Notes: generated by a model not told the origin, from the sequence alone. Positions 33,100-46,599 are shown, counted from the first letter of the stretch. The stretch is DNA of 64,000 bases from Chelonoidis abingdonii (GCF_003597395.2 NC_133777.1:62402236-62466235); one strand, 5' to 3'. Numbers and translations: made by a program.

Positions 33100-36000
33100 T
33101 TGTCATTTATAACAAAGAAAACCCAAATGAACAAATAATAAAAAAAATCCCCCAAATAAAACCCTACCAAAACAAAATACTACCATGCACACACAAGTTT
33201 TTTTCTAATGCACAATTAGAAGGCATTCATATTGTGGTGATGGGCTGGTATAAGAATCTGTGTAGCCTAGAATGAAATGGTTACGATTCTCTGAATTTGG
33301 TGCAACCATACAACATTCTCATTTCCCTACATTTCACCTTCTCTCAGAATAGGGTATATTTCTGATATCTGCTATGTAGAAAACATTGCAAAGTGAGCAT
33401 CCATTTTGTAACATAAGATATTGTCAGGACACTAGATCATATGTAATCTACTGTACATGTAAAGTCTGAGAGCCTAGTGGATCAAAATAAAATCCTAATT
33501 ACAGTAAAATGTTAGACGTTTATACTGTATTCTTGAAGTAGTGATTAATAGTAATGAAGTTTTTCTTTAAATAATAGGGAAGATATTTTTCATTCCATAG
33601 TTCAGCAAAAACTAAATAAGTATGGTTTAAATCTTCCATTAAAAATTATTTGCCACTGGAAATTTCAGTTCCACAAGTGGCTGTTTCAGAAAGTTCTGAA
33701 TGTACAAAAATTGGGGATTATAATGGAAACTCATCTCCAATGTTAACTACTACACTTGTTGAGATTGGCATCCAGTAAAACATACAGTATGGAAAGTATT
33801 AAAAATTCTAGAGTGGATGCTACCTTTGAAACATACATACCTTCTGAGGATGTTGCTTTTTCGAATCCACATTAAGGAGTAACTAACTGAGGGCCCATTG
33901 TCTGACAGAATAATAAGTCATGAAGTCCTGCACCAGTTATATTTTTTCTACACACCGTGTCATATTTCTACATTTCTGTGTCCAGACAGTGTTTGTGCCT
34001 TTCTACATCTTCAGCATCAGTTTCGGAGTTAGTTCATGCTAACGGTGAAAATAGCAAACTCCTTTTACACCAAAAGAAACATATAGAATGTGGGGAACAA
34101 ACAGAAAACTCATTTTGCTGAAGACTATTTGCTTCCATCTACAGCTTTTCAAATGGAACTCAGGCTCAAATGAGATGTGCAAAAAAATAAAACAAATCTA
34201 TCTGAGCAGCAAGATCACTGAAAAGAAGAAGGAATCATCCTTTACTCAGGGAGTCAGATCCTGCAATTCCTTCCCATCTCAGCAGAAACTAAGGCGAGCA
34301 GACCTCCAGCTGGGAGCAGTGTCTCGCCCTCCTCCTTCTCTATTATAAAGATCTCAGTGTCTTTAGAACTCTAGGACACTTAACTAAATGGGACTAGTTA
34401 GATCCAAAACCAACCCAGCCCTATCATGTTCTCACTTGAGGTGCAATGACTAATAAAACTTATGTGTGTGGAACTAGGCCTCAATCTCTCCTGAGAACAA
34501 TACTTGGGTTCTTAAATCATGGTCCCAACCAACTATTGAGCTAGCATCTTGACATCTGTTTTTTCATGCCACTTAAAGTCATCAGTTGATCAGTTTGGGC
34601 AACCAAAGCCACTTTGACAGCAACTAATCCAGAATTTACTGGGGCCCATGTCCCAACCACCAGTAGGAAGAAGTCAACCAAATGTTATTTTAAAGCCAGA
34701 CTACCTGTTTTTAACTTAAAATGAACCAGAGGGGTTTTGGATAGTGAAGCAGAGAACAGCATTTGAAATTTCAAGCAGTAATATTCATCCTTGGCACTAC
34801 CCTCTAAAATCAGCTGAAACAATTGAAATGAAATGTTGCCAAAATAGTTTTACTAATATAATACAATGGGATTATTTGCATAAATATAGGTTTGCAGGAG
34901 TAAATTTGCTTATTCCTCATCTGGAATATGAAGGCTGGAATTTTCAAAGGAGCCTCAGGTGGTTAGGTACCCAACTAGGAAATCCCTTCAATTGCTTTAT
35001 ATTCCCAGTAGAAAGTCAAAAAGCCCTTTAAACTTGGGTTTATTATTAGAAATACTGACAGAGTTACTGGCTATGCTACCCCTTATTATGGAGAGGTGAT
35101 AGTTAACGTTGAGAATATCCAAGCCAACGTAACCCTGTTTTTCAACCCCACCCTGAATTACCCCACCAAAAAAAGATCTTCTTGATATTTTGCTTATTTC
35201 ATTTCATACCAGGGAAGAAGTTTTGTGAGAAATTTGGTACAAATTAGTCAGCTGTGAATTTAAGTTTATGGGGCCACATTCCTCTATGGCTGTTCCATGC
35301 CAGTGTAGCAACATGAAGAAGCTATAAACCTACTTTAAGCATCTCCGGCAGATTCCCCTTCTGACAAGGAAATTGTGAGGGGAAAGGGTTTGGGGGCATA
35401 GAATTGGTGCAATGGCTATAAACCTCTCCCATCTTAGTCCCCTGCGTAGGGGGAATATGCAGAGAAAGAGCTGAGGTTGCTCTAAATTGCCACATTTGAG
35501 ACCAGCCAATAGTCCCAGGTCTCGTGCCAGAGCAGCCCTGGGAAGCTGCTCCCAAGGCTCTGGACAATGGTGTTCTGAAAACTGACCTGTAATTCATTCA
35601 CTTTTGAAATGCTGGTTCATCAGATTTCCACCTAGATGATCCCAGAAAGGTTTGTTCAGTTGGCCTTGCTGAGGGACATTACATTTTAGTGTTTCTAAAG
35701 GGCTGTTTGGGGGAAGAGATTTTAAAAAATGAAGATACTTTAAGTAAATAAAGATTGAGGGGTGGGATACTGGGGAAAATCTGGTAGGGCATGGGTCGTG
35801 GAATGGGTGCGGAGTGGTTCATGGGGACTAGGTGGGCTCTGGACAGGAGGTTAAGTTCTGTGAAACACATAAAGCAGTGTTCCCCATTCTTGGAGGGTTC
35901 TAGAGGAAGGAGGAGGAGGTGCCTGAGGGATAAGATATTTGCAGAGGGTGCAAGGGTCCCTAGGAATCTAGGGAAGTAGGGTTTATAAAAGGTTTGACAT

Positions 36001-36117
36001 AAGGAGAGTGGGCATGGAAGGTGGTGTAGGCACTGGAGAGGCATAGAGGGTAAGTAATTTGTAAAGAAAAAAAATTCAAAATTTATATCTTTGAAGTTCT
36101 TTTATCACCCAAAAGAC
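33100..36117. other. About 3 kb without a recognised gene
   Basis: The largest frame (35679-36044, minus) is 121 codons in a purine-biased segment, with no domain. 'ggaattttcaaaggagcctc' near 34937 and 'gggccacattcctctatggc' near 35270 resemble fragments of dispersed sauropsid repeats. Confidence 0.35.
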
Positions 36118-36190
36118 AGTGGGTCAGATTCTGAGTCTAATTACTCTGGATTTACACCTGTGAAAATCCATTGACTTACTGGAACTATTC
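36118..36190. repeat. Foldback-type sauropsid repeat fragment
   Basis: 'gtgggtcagattctgagtct', 'tggatttacacctgtg' and 'atccattgactt' match one arm of the family seen at 55240-55340. Confidence 0.4.
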
Positions 36191-36482
36191 TGGTTTTCAT
36201 TACTGTTACTGAAAGCAGAATAAGGACTAATGTTCTTTATAAAAATTCTGTATCTTTTTAAAACCCAAAAGCTAGGAAGCCTGAAAATGAGCAAGCCGGA
36301 CATTTAACTAGTTCCCTGTTGGCTATAAAATTTCACAATTCACTACCACCACACCCTCCATTCACTGCCCACCCAAATGTAACCTTGCATCCTAAAAGAT
36401 GTAAATGTCAAAATAAAATATTACTAGGAGATAGGATTTTACTATTTTATATTTTAGAGATCCAGTCCTAAATATATATAGA

Positions 36483-36514
36483 GTGTGTGTGTGTGTGTGT
36501 ACATACACACACAC
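36483..36514. repeat. (GT)n(AC)n inverted microsatellite
   Basis: (GT)9 runs directly into ACATACACACACAC, making a near-perfect palindrome able to form a hairpin or cruciform. Confidence 0.85.
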
Positions 36515-36519
36515 GTCTA

Positions 36520-38770
36520 ATGATGTTTACTTTGAACAAAATATATATCTTTTCCTCTTTCTTTTTTAACCTTATCTGTGCATTCTTGGGTCATGTAGCC
36601 TTTGTGCTGACTCTGGACAAAAATACCCTTTTGATGGAGGATACATGCTGAAAGGTAGAATTCTGAATTATGTTCTCTAAATTATCCCATGCTCAGAAAG
36701 CAAGTATTGATTTTAAAAATGACTGAGCCAGACCTTGCATTGCAGTCCCCCCAAAGCACAACAAACAGCAGTCATGTGGTCCAGCTACCAAGAGGCCACT
36801 GTGCTGGCATTGTTTCAAAAAATCAGAAAGTCATCAATCAACCAAATAGTAATCAGAATAAGTACATGGTATCTAAAGACACATTTTATCCAGTTACATG
36901 TTCCAATTCAGTTAGCTACAAGGAGAATTAGAACAATATTGGGCCAATTACCAAGTCCACTTTGAGCTGTTAAGGTATTTATTTTGCTGTCTGATATAAA
37001 AAGAATGAACATAATTTCATCTGCATAGTTAAGCATTCAGTACCTTCCCACAATAAATTACCCAGTGTCTCTTCATGGTGCAGCATTTTTTACAGAGCTT
37101 GATTGAGAACATAGAATTTTACTGTAATTGGTTTCTGTACCTGTCAAATGATTTGGACACAATTATGTTTGGTTTGTTTCTTGGGGGTGTTTTTTCCCTT
37201 TTGGAGCCATTACTCATCAGTGTTCCAATGGAACTTCATAAGCAGTAAAATTATGAACATCGGTGTATTCAAAATGTCATTGAATTTTATTTTAACAATA
37301 CGATTTAAGGATCAATGCAAAAGGCACGGTTTAGAATTTCAGTCTCGCACAGTTCAATTGAATCAATAACCTACAATATTGCAATGCAGGATGCACTTCA
37401 CAATACAAAATATTCTTGTTAAAAAACAAATATACAGCTGGAAAAAGACAACATTCAAGTTAATAAAGCTGGCTGTGTATATTTACCAGCTTCTTTTAGA
37501 AGATATATTTTAGGAACTGCCAATCAAAGCATAGAGAATTCTTTGTCAATAAAGAAAATAAGTCACCCAGTTAAGACAGTTGAATGTTTCAACATTACCA
37601 TATAGCAGTTCCATTATAACTATCTCATTTTTAAAAAGAGGCTTAGAACTCAAAACCTCAACCAGTTAAATTTGCACTGCGATTATACATAGCTCACTAG
37701 TTTTCAGCCGAGATTAATCTTTTCAGAGACATATATTAATTGATTATATCCAATGTTTACTGTTTTATTTAAAAAATAGTATGTGTTTGTTGGTTCCCAC
37801 TGTCCTCACTAAAATCTTGGGTGATTTTTACAATTAAATTTTGCAGATCACTCTCAGTGTTTGGAGGCGAGGAAATTTTCTATCTTTCTGGTAATATTAA
37901 ATGCAAATGAGGTAATGTTTTCTATACTGATAGCCCCCTGGCCTGGTTTGTGCTTTTATACACAACCTAACAGCACAGGTTACAATTATTTTTAGGGTCA
38001 TTTTAACCCAGACGTGGCTGGAGTTTATATCACACAGCCACTCCCTGTTCTTTGTTTCCTTAGCTTTCAAAAGACTGCCAGCTTGAAAGAATGCGAAGAT
38101 TTAATTACCATTTCACCCCAGAAGAGGGTGGCTTCTCCAGGTCTGAGTTTGAAATACGGAGCTTGGAACATCAAAACTAAATTGTATGATTCCTGGGCAA
38201 TGCATTCGGCTACTTGAGAGTCATCATATTAACATGCTGTCAAGTCCCATGCCTTTCAAAAGCACTTACTCTACCCTTTCTCCTTGGGAAAAAAATAGCT
38301 CCTGGACAGCAGTCCTCCCATTTCATTATTCAAGCCAGGTGAATAAGCTTGACACACACAGTGGTGACAGGAAACATTTGAGCCTCTGCCTCTCCTTGTA
38401 ATGATTACTTCTCAGGAGTGAGATAATATGTATAAGTACCAGTGTTAATTCATTTAATAGAAGCAGAGTTATTTTAAAAAAATTCAGGAATAGAGAGAGG
38501 TTGTGCTCCAGTTCTGAAACAGAAAACAGTATATTCATGTGTCTGCACGTGTATATGTTACGTATATTAAATTTAAATATCACTCAGCTAAAACATTCAA
38601 TAACATTATTTTAAATATGCTTCTAAAATTCACGGGTAACATTTTCAAATCTGTTTAGGTGCTTTTGAGCATTCCATTAGGATACCTTTAGGTACCTAAA
38701 TACCTTTGTAAATCTAATCCTAAGTGACTAATAATGTTCAGGGGCCTGATCCTACTCCCGGTGGCAAATT
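36520..38770. other. Unannotated AT-rich noncoding stretch
   Basis: No gene. Near 38630-38760 there are diverged 'acattttcaaatctg' and 'ggtacctaaatacctttg' words of a dispersed repeat. Elsewhere it looks unique. Confidence 0.35.
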
Positions 38771-38775
38771 ACCCC

Positions 38776-38797
38776 ATCTATCTATCTATCTATCTAT
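38776..38797. repeat. (ATCT)n microsatellite
   Basis: About five ATCT units. Confidence 0.85.
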
Positions 38798-38799
38798 GT

Positions 38800-41490
38800 T
38801 TTTATACTATGCCCCCCGCAGTACTATTTAAGGCCCTTATCCAGCAAAGAGGACTTCCTCATCTATAGAACATCTGAAATATGGAAATCAGACCTTTCTT
38901 TATGGCATTTAACTGATATTAATATCCATCTATACAGCAACGACTGCATTTTTCAATTCACTTAGACAATGATATTATTATCTATCTATTCTATTGCCAT
39001 TCCCAATTGCCATTTTAGATCATATGAACGATGATAAATGGGAAAAAAACATATGTTGGGTTTGGGGGGGTTTTGGCGGTGGGAGCAATTGCAGTACAGA
39101 AAAGCATGTTGCTCTGCTTAGAGACATGGGGCAGAAATCAATACTGTGAAGGTCAATTACAACATTGAAGTCATATGACTTCCAGAAGAAAATATCTTTA
39201 TTATATCAAAAATTCATACAGCAGTTTAAAAATTCATCTGCCCTGATCAGGGACTACATAGCGGAAGAATGCAGCAGCAGTGTGTTGACACTACTATAAC
39301 TAACCCTTTTTAGAACTTGAAAAATTCAACCACATGCAAAGTTTGCCATTTATGCACAATGATTAACTTGTATGAAAAATGAACTTGACCTTAGTACATA
39401 TATTGTTGCTTGACTGAAAGTTTTAGGAACTAATAATATTTACAGCGTCTATCCCTGGATAACTTCAAAAATGTATATTTGGAAGTAATCTCAGGAAGTG
39501 AGCCTAAGAAATCTAATTACACCTTCTTCTGGCCCCCTGACCATGTAAGTTACACTGATTTGGACTCAGGTTTACCTGCGAGATAGGACGCCCAGCAACA
39601 ATATACCAGGATGGCTTAAAGAACTGTGATTCTTAAGTGATGAAGGCTCTCAAGAGCTTGAAAGTTGTTACTATAGAAAAAGTAAATACCAAGGATAAGA
39701 AAATCATCTTAGAAAAGTGCAGCATGTTGTCATCTTTGGGGAATAGATATCAATGGATTCTAGAATACATACAAACATCCAAATCTTTCTTTTTTTAAAA
39801 AAAAGAAAAGAAAAGAGAGAGAATACAAAATATTAGAGACATTTTAAAGACCCTAATTTGGATTCATTGAACCTGTAGTTCAGACTGAAAACCTAATTTA
39901 GACTTCACATCCTCTTGTTTAGTTGACTCAAACAAGTGTAGAAAATAATGTACAATAGAACCCTGGGGGAGGACGGAGATGACAGCATACAGTGAAAAAA
40001 TCTGAACTTTAATTTCAAAGGTGATAAAAATAATATTTAGTGGAGTAAAATCCATGCCATTCCCAGTAATGGACCTGACTCATTCATCCTATTGTAGTCT
40101 GTTCTGTTTAAATTTCTGTTTTCCAAGAAGACAAATCTCTTCCTCTTACTCCTCAATGCCTTCAGGAGTCTTTTCCAGTGTAATGTGCAATGCTTACTGA
40201 GGCTACATATTTCTACTAAGAAAATGTAAACTACTCTTATTTTCTACATTGTAAGACAAGAAATGCATCACTTTAGACTAACAGGGCCGTCTGCACCCCA
40301 GCAATGAAGTTAACAGAGGCAAAAGGATGTAAGAGAGGGCAAAATTTCACCCATTGTTTCGCAAAAGGACATTATTATAGTTATTCAAAACATTAGTTGA
40401 GCATTATAAAAACAAAAACCAACCACCACCGATGACAACCACCATAGGGAAATCATAAGACAAGTATCAGAAGTAGTAGAAATATCTTTTCATAAGGACA
40501 GAGTAGACATAGATGGATACTCTACATTTCCTTTGGAATGAGATCCAGCCGTGTTCAGACACTATGAACAATGGAAGGAGTAGTCTAGATGACTGAAATG
40601 GCTTATTCTCTCTGAAGATGTGAGTGTTTTTGCCTAAAAACTCATTAATCTGAAATATCTTTTAAACTTGCTGAGACTGTTAAAGGATGCGTAGGCAAGG
40701 AAATTCAAGCTATACACACCGTTCTGTCCAGCATATGTCCATAAAATACCTCAGACATTGATTATTCTGGAAACTCTGAAAGCTGCAAAATGCTTCCTGT
40801 TACTTAAAGAAGGGCTGATTTAAGGTGGTGGTTTATTTTCTTCCTTAAAGTTTCATAGCAGTGACATTTTTCTCTGGGTACATTTTGGCAACCTGACAGA
40901 TTTTCATCTCAACTGCCTGATTTGTTAGTGGTTTTGGTTTCTGGAATGGATATTAGTTATTTTGCAGTATGGAAGTCATGAGCAACTTCAGTGGAGGCAA
41001 AAAGAAGGCAAAAAATTCTTACCTGTTCTGTAGTTGCATGTAGGGATAGCCAGGACAAGTCTCACCTGGAAAGAACTCATTTCCATAACCATCTCCTTTG
41101 GAAATGCACTAAAATCTTGAGTGGCCGACAAAACTTGTCTGATTTCCATATCCACCTCTATTCTGCCACTAATGGGGTACAGGACTAAAAGGAGCTTGAC
41201 TTTGGGGAAAGTGGCCTTTATATCTATTGCTAACTCCTTACAATCTAGCAGTCCACAAAGACAGAACTCTTAAACGTTGGCAACACAAATTTAGATCAAC
41301 TGATCATGGAACAACTAGGGTGGAATGTGACTAGGTCATCTCTATCTCCCCTGGATAGTCCTGCTGGAGAATACAAGATACACATAAAAAGCTTCTCCAT
41401 TAGGTTCACTCAGGCTTGTTAGGAGCTCGCATGGAAGGGCAAGGGTCTTCTAACAGCCCTTTTGCACTGGGGTGGAAAGGAAAGGAAAAG
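38800..41490. other. Unannotated noncoding stretch
   Basis: No gene or named repeat. 39785-39820 is a T-run followed by an A/AG-rich run, forming a small palindrome. 40800-40960 is repeat-free and listed as a weak conserved-element candidate. Confidence 0.35.
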
Positions 41491-41494
41491 GTGG

Positions 41495-41655
41495 TCTGGG
41501 TTCTTTTCCAGCTCTGCCAATCACTTGCAGTAACCTTGGACAAGCCATTTACTTGCTCTTTGCATCAGTTTTGTTGTATGTGAAATGAGAATTAGGGTGC
41601 TTACTGAGCTCTGAACAGTGCATTGCAACTGTGCATGGAAAGTGCTCAGCCTGGA
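41495..41655 (+). repeat. MIR-type CORE-SINE relic
   Basis: 'tccagctctgccaatcactt', 'taaccttggacaagccattt', 'ctctttgcatcagttt' and 'gtgaaatgagaattaggg' keep MIR order and spacing, with 'gtgcatggaaagtgctcagc' in the place of the MIR 3' part. Confidence 0.8.
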
Positions 41656-42354
41656 ACTGCTCTCCTTAGAAGTATGCAATGTGCAAGTGCTTTGACAAGT
41701 TCTTAAAAGGTGTCATATGAAAATGTGCATTTATAAAGACATGGCAACTGAATTTTAAAAAAAATATTTTTGTATCTTTTTCCCCAAACAAAAAAGGGAC
41801 AAATTTTATCCCTGAATCTACTATCATCCTTTTCACAGTTTTTTCTCTCTTTGCATCCTTAACAATGTAAGATTTTGGGGGTCCTTTTAGAAGATAAAAG
41901 TGAAGCAGCAAAACACAGGATTGTAGCTAGTTCTGACAAATCTCAGTTGTAAGAGTGAAAGTTTGGGTTCTCTCTTCAGCATGCATTTGTTTCCCAGTGG
42001 ACTAGCATAACATTAAGTGAAATTCACCTACTTCAAACAGGTTTCTCATTTGCAATTTATGAGAGAAGGAAATGCATCAAAGGAATAAAAGCCAGCAAAT
42101 GGTGAGAAGTTAAAAGCAGGGAATATCTAGGCTTCTGAAAAACTTGTAATTTAAAGTTAACAGGTGCTGCCATTCTATGAATAAAAATAATTTACCTCCA
42201 GAAATCCATAGCTAGTCATCTGTTTCTTCAAAAGAAAATCTCCATTCTAATGCGATACACCACACTGGAAGTTTTTATTTTAAAATCTCTGGTCTCTAGT
42301 AAACTACAGAAGTCACAAGCTTGCAAAACTGCTGGGATATTGAACAAGTGCCAG

Positions 42355-42425
42355 CCTTGTAGCTCAACTGGTAGAACAATGCAAGGTGAGGCAGTGGCCT
42401 GACTTCAGTAATGGTAGCTCACTGT
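42355..42425 (+). repeat. tRNA-like head of a SINE or tRNA pseudogene
   Basis: TTGTAGCTCAACTGGTAGAA at 42358-42377 has the form of a tRNA D-arm and Pol III A box. The following sequence does not fold into an anticodon arm and I find no good B box, so it is not a functional tRNA. Confidence 0.4.
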
Positions 42426-42429
42426 TTTG

Positions 42430-43134
42430 ACTCTTGATTTTGCCTCCATTTTTTTCTGTCTTTGAGGCAAATTATGGCTTCGGGAAATATTACTGCATTA
42501 TCTCAGTACTCAGCAGTTACTGTTATTGTGACTGGAGCAAGCACTAAGAGAAACGTCTGAGAATAGCTGATGCTTGTTTTCACTCTCGTTATTAATTACT
42601 GTCCTTCTCTACCATCCAAATCTTTAGAGCAACTTCTGCCCCTCCTTGAAGTCACCAGGGTGACAATTATGAAATGACTCCTAAGGGTGACACAACAGGA
42701 GGAAAGGAGGTGCCAACCATCATCCAGGCCAAATCCTTCTCTTCTGCCAGGACTGCCAACAGAAGTAAGAGGCTGGCCAGGAAGTGTACAGGAGAGTGCA
42801 ATTGCTTCTTTGTCTGTATGACAGCGGTAATGCTGTTTCTGTTTCTGTTGTTGCAAACTTGGACTTACAGCTGTTACTATCCCTGGCTGAATCTGCTGCC
42901 TTTCCGTCCTCTATAAGTATTATATCTCTTATTTTCATGAATTGATAAAAGTTCATATTCATATTGAAGCCAAGGAGTTTTGCATGAATATAGCCCAATA
43001 CTATAATAATAGAGTCAGAGGAAGCTTCTTAGAAGCTAAAGTGGCTTGCCCATAATTGGCTCTTGTAACTTTCCATTTAGCGTTTGGGAGCTTAGGTGAT
43101 AAACTATTTTCTCTCCTCTGTGCAGTCTCTTTTT
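42430..43134. other. Unannotated noncoding stretch
   Basis: Overlapping frames on both strands (42596-42998) are 80-92 codons without domains. Confidence 0.35.
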
Positions 43135-43295
43135 TAACTGTAGTATAATGACTTAGATAGGAAGCCTTTGGGGCAGGGACCATCATTTATTCTGTATTTA
43201 TACAGCACCTAGCATAATGGGGTCCTGGTCCATGAGTGGGATTCATAGGGGCTACTAAATTACACATAAATATATAATAATAATATAATTAATAG
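43135..43295 (+). repeat. CORE-SINE/L2-tail-type relic, copy 2
   Basis: 'cctttggggcagggaccatc', 'tacagcacctagcataatgg' and 'ggtcctggtccatgag' are followed by an AT-rich ATAATAATATAAT tail. This is the reverse complement of the family at 4255-4425 and 52015-52165. Confidence 0.6.
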
Positions 43296-43476
43296 AACAC
43301 CGTTTATCCCCTTCCTTTTTTCCATCTCTAATTTTAAATAAAATAAATCTCTCAAACACAATAAACAGATTTATGTAAAGCAACTGTACACAACATCGAA
43401 TATGCAAGGATAAGTAGAAAAATCTAACTTTGTTTGGCCTAGGAATAAGTTACTTATTCCTCCCTACCGCATCCTC

Positions 43477-43705
43477 GTAATAATAATAATAATAAATACT
43501 TTCCACTGTTATAGTTGCCTTTCCTCTGAAGAGCCCAGAGCAACTTTACAAACACTCGTTATTTAAACCACACAGTGCTTCTTTTCATTATGCCCATTTT
43601 ACACAAGGGTGAGCAACTTAGTGAAGGTCAATCAGGAAGTGAATGGCAGGAATAAAACTTGAATGAAGGAGTCCTGACTCCCAGTTCATTGTGCTAGCTA
43701 ATAGG
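43477..43705 (-). repeat. MIR-type CORE-SINE, minus strand
   Basis: It starts with (AAT)n at 43477-43496, the reversed 3' tail. Then come 'attatgcccattttacacaa', 'gagcaacttagtgaaggtca', 'caggaagtgaatggcagg' and 'gagtcctgactcccagttc'. This is the reverse complement of the MIR order. Confidence 0.75.
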
Positions 43706-43709
43706 CCAA

Positions 43710-46281
43710 CCACAATATGAAGAAAGAAACCTAATTTTTAGCAGGCTTTCTCTCTTTTGAAGCAGGTTGTCAGAATAACTGTTGCACAAAAACACTTTCA
43801 CAGATAAGTTTTGTTTAGAGTATCAAGAGTAGAAATCATCCCTTAAAAGACCTACTATGTCTATTCACTAGGCAGTCAGTAACTGATCCTGATGATATTT
43901 TTCTAAAAGTCCTTTGTTAACCTATATTGTTTCCTTTCTTTCATTTCTAAAACAGATGCTCAGATCAGTGCCACTGAGCATGTTCAGTTCATCCCAATTA
44001 GAGAGAGTGCTCAGACGAGTCATCAGAGTCTCCTCACAACATTCCCTCTTAAAGGAGAGTATTGAATCTGCTGTCCAATAACTCACTGTCTGGGCTCCTG
44101 CTATCTGTTTCTCTGCATTTGGATGGAAAGCACCACTATCTGATTCGGCCAAAGTAGCATGAATTCCCTCTGCACAATAAGATGCCCTAGATTTTTCATT
44201 CATCTATGGTTTTTAGGGAGTCTGCCCTTAAAATTCATGGCAGACAGTTGAGAGGTTATGTCTTTTTCATGGTTCACTCAGGGAATTCTGCAGACATCTT
44301 CAGTTTGCTCAGGCAAGATTTCTACCTCTTGCTCTTCAAGCAGAAGAGAATTTTCATTAGCCTTTTATACTGGTCTTAATTGCCAATTACCAGCAGGTAC
44401 ACAGCTTAATAATGCAGCACTGTTCCAGTCTTATTACACGTGCCATTTGCAAACATGGAGCCCTCTAAAGATAAATCTCTTAGAGGGCTAAAGGACTCTG
44501 AAGAGGGCCGTACAGCTTCTTCTAGGTGTCTCCAATGCCTCCTTGGCAACTTGAGAGCTCCTAGTACATATCCCTGTGACATCACAATTTGTTCCTGTTA
44601 AAATACTTTATGTCTCCATCCAATAGCAAGGTCAAAAAACATCAAATGTAATTAAATTTATTCAGCAAAGTAAAGAGAATATATGTTTTGCAAGTGAAAC
44701 TTTGAGGTTTTTGAGAAATGAAAGAGGCTGTATACTGTGCTGGTGCTGTATTTTTTAAGTTTACTTTCTATATTTTCAGCAGGGCAGGTCAAAAGCATAA
44801 TCTAGAGGGGGAATTTCACTATATTAAAGGCACTAGCAGTTTTCTCTTGCAAACTGTTTTTTTTAAACAGTATCAAATAATGTACAATGCCAGTGCTTAC
44901 AAATATGAATTTGCATCCAGATTTGCATGGAAATCAGTTGCTCACTCTCTATAGACTCGTATGGATGTTTTATTTAATTTCTTGGTGTTTACCTCCGCAT
45001 TTAAATCTTAAAGTTCAGACTAAATTAAGATTCATAAATTAATCCTTTCCTTATTTCTAGGGAAATGAATATTTCCGCTGTTCCATCTGGCACAGTCAGT
45101 ATCCTGAAAACCCCGAGCCCACTCTGGTGTTGTATGTAGAGCTAGATATGAGGAACTGCTCTCTTCATGGAAATAAATTGATGTAGAACAGAAGAACAGG
45201 TTAAAAAAAAATAACTGACCAAAAAAAAAAGCTTTGTTTTTACTTCATATTTGAACTCTGCGGTCAAGGCTTAGGAAATACAGAGAGCCTTGCATGAGTC
45301 CTGCCAGTGCACCATAGGAACAGCTCTCACTGGCCCCAGAGGTAGGGCATGCCTCTCTGAGGGGAAGACAAGGGAAGTAACGGGGGTGGGAGTGCATCCA
45401 AAGATTTCTGGAAGAATGCCCCTCCCATCTCTTTGAAATTTGCTGCATTAATGCTGATCTGATTTGGCTGGCCCTGAGTGTGTCAGATTTACTTGTTCTC
45501 ATATTTACTTCAAGTATCAACATGTTTGCAATTGGAAAGTAATTCTTCAACTGCAGCTTGCCGCTCATGGTTCTTGTTGCCCTAGTTTGTCAGAACACTG
45601 TAAATTCAAGCATAATGATATGCATGCTGGGTTTTTTTGTCCTTTTGGAATTGAATCTCATTCATGACTGACAGCAGAATGACCCTTGCCAGGTATAAAC
45701 AAAAGTCAGAGGGACAGCTCACAAAAAGCTATTCTGCAGATCCAACTAGTAAGGATGTATTTTGCCTCAGTGATGCTTCGTTCCATCGAGTCTGCTTGGC
45801 ATCTTGGCCATATCTCATAAGTCTGCTTTTGGAGTTCCCCCTAACCTAAGTGGGGCTGTAAATCAAAATGTCTTCATGCACAATTCTTCCCTGAGCATCT
45901 GATTACAATCATGCTGCATGCTATTTGTACAGGGATGTTTAAAACTGCCTATAAAACAACAGCTAATTGCTGATCTGCTTAATTAAAGAGACCCTTTTGT
46001 TGTCACTTTTACAAAGATAAATGAAATAATCAGCTTTGGACTAATGAGCGATAATTAGATTATGCAGTCCGATAAATAAAGACAAAATCCTGGAGATTGC
46101 CACTGTACTCTGGAAAGCTGAAATCACAATGGAGTTTAGAGTTACGTCGTCTATTGCTTTTATTTTAGCTACAATGGTCTGGGTTATTTCCATCCTGAAT
46201 GCAACTTGCCTATCATAGCTTCTGGGAATTAATGACTAAACATTCATTTCAAAAAAACATTCTAGTTCTTATGGTTTCATT
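43710..46281. other. Unannotated noncoding stretch
   Basis: No gene found. Frames of up to 107 codons have no domains. The block 45920-46200 is AT-rich and repeat-free with several TAATTA-type words; see findings. Confidence 0.35.
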
Positions 46282-46283
46282 TA

Positions 46284-46597
46284 GAACTGGTCAACACTCA
46301 ATTTCCTTTTAGCAGGAAATTCTGATATTTTGAAATGAGTTTTCATTCCAAATCAGAATTAAGACAAATATTTTTGAAATTCCCTATGAAATGGATATTG
46401 AGCTTTGAAGAATTTCCACTTTGACATTTCAAAAGTTTCCAAAACTAAAATTTTTCAAAATAAAAAAAAATGCATTTAAAAATATTTTCCCATAAGAATT
46501 TTTTTGAAGTTAGCACTTTTAAAAACATTTTGATTTAGATTAAAATGGTGTTTTTTCATTTAAAAAAAAGTTTAAATGAAAAATTTCCCACCAGCTC
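46284..46597. mobile_element. AT-rich foldback element with TA flanks
   Basis: It begins GAACTGGT and ends ACCAGCTC, inverted termini with one mismatch. It is flanked by TA at 46282-46283 and 46598-46599. The interior is full of AAATTTC/GAAATTT-type words in both orientations. TA flanks suggest a TA-targeting DNA element, but two bases is weak evidence. Confidence 0.55.
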
Positions 46598-46599
46598 TA

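Noticed and set aside
35679..36044. 121-codon minus-strand frame
   Set aside because: Purine-biased strand with no domain, no splice context and an overlapping plus-strand frame.
42355..42425. Functional tRNA gene
   Set aside because: Only the D-arm region matches; no anticodon arm or B box.
42596..42998. Overlapping frames of 80-92 codons, one with a hydrophobic stretch
   Set aside because: Both strands are open, with no conserved motif. The hydrophobic run comes from T-rich DNA.
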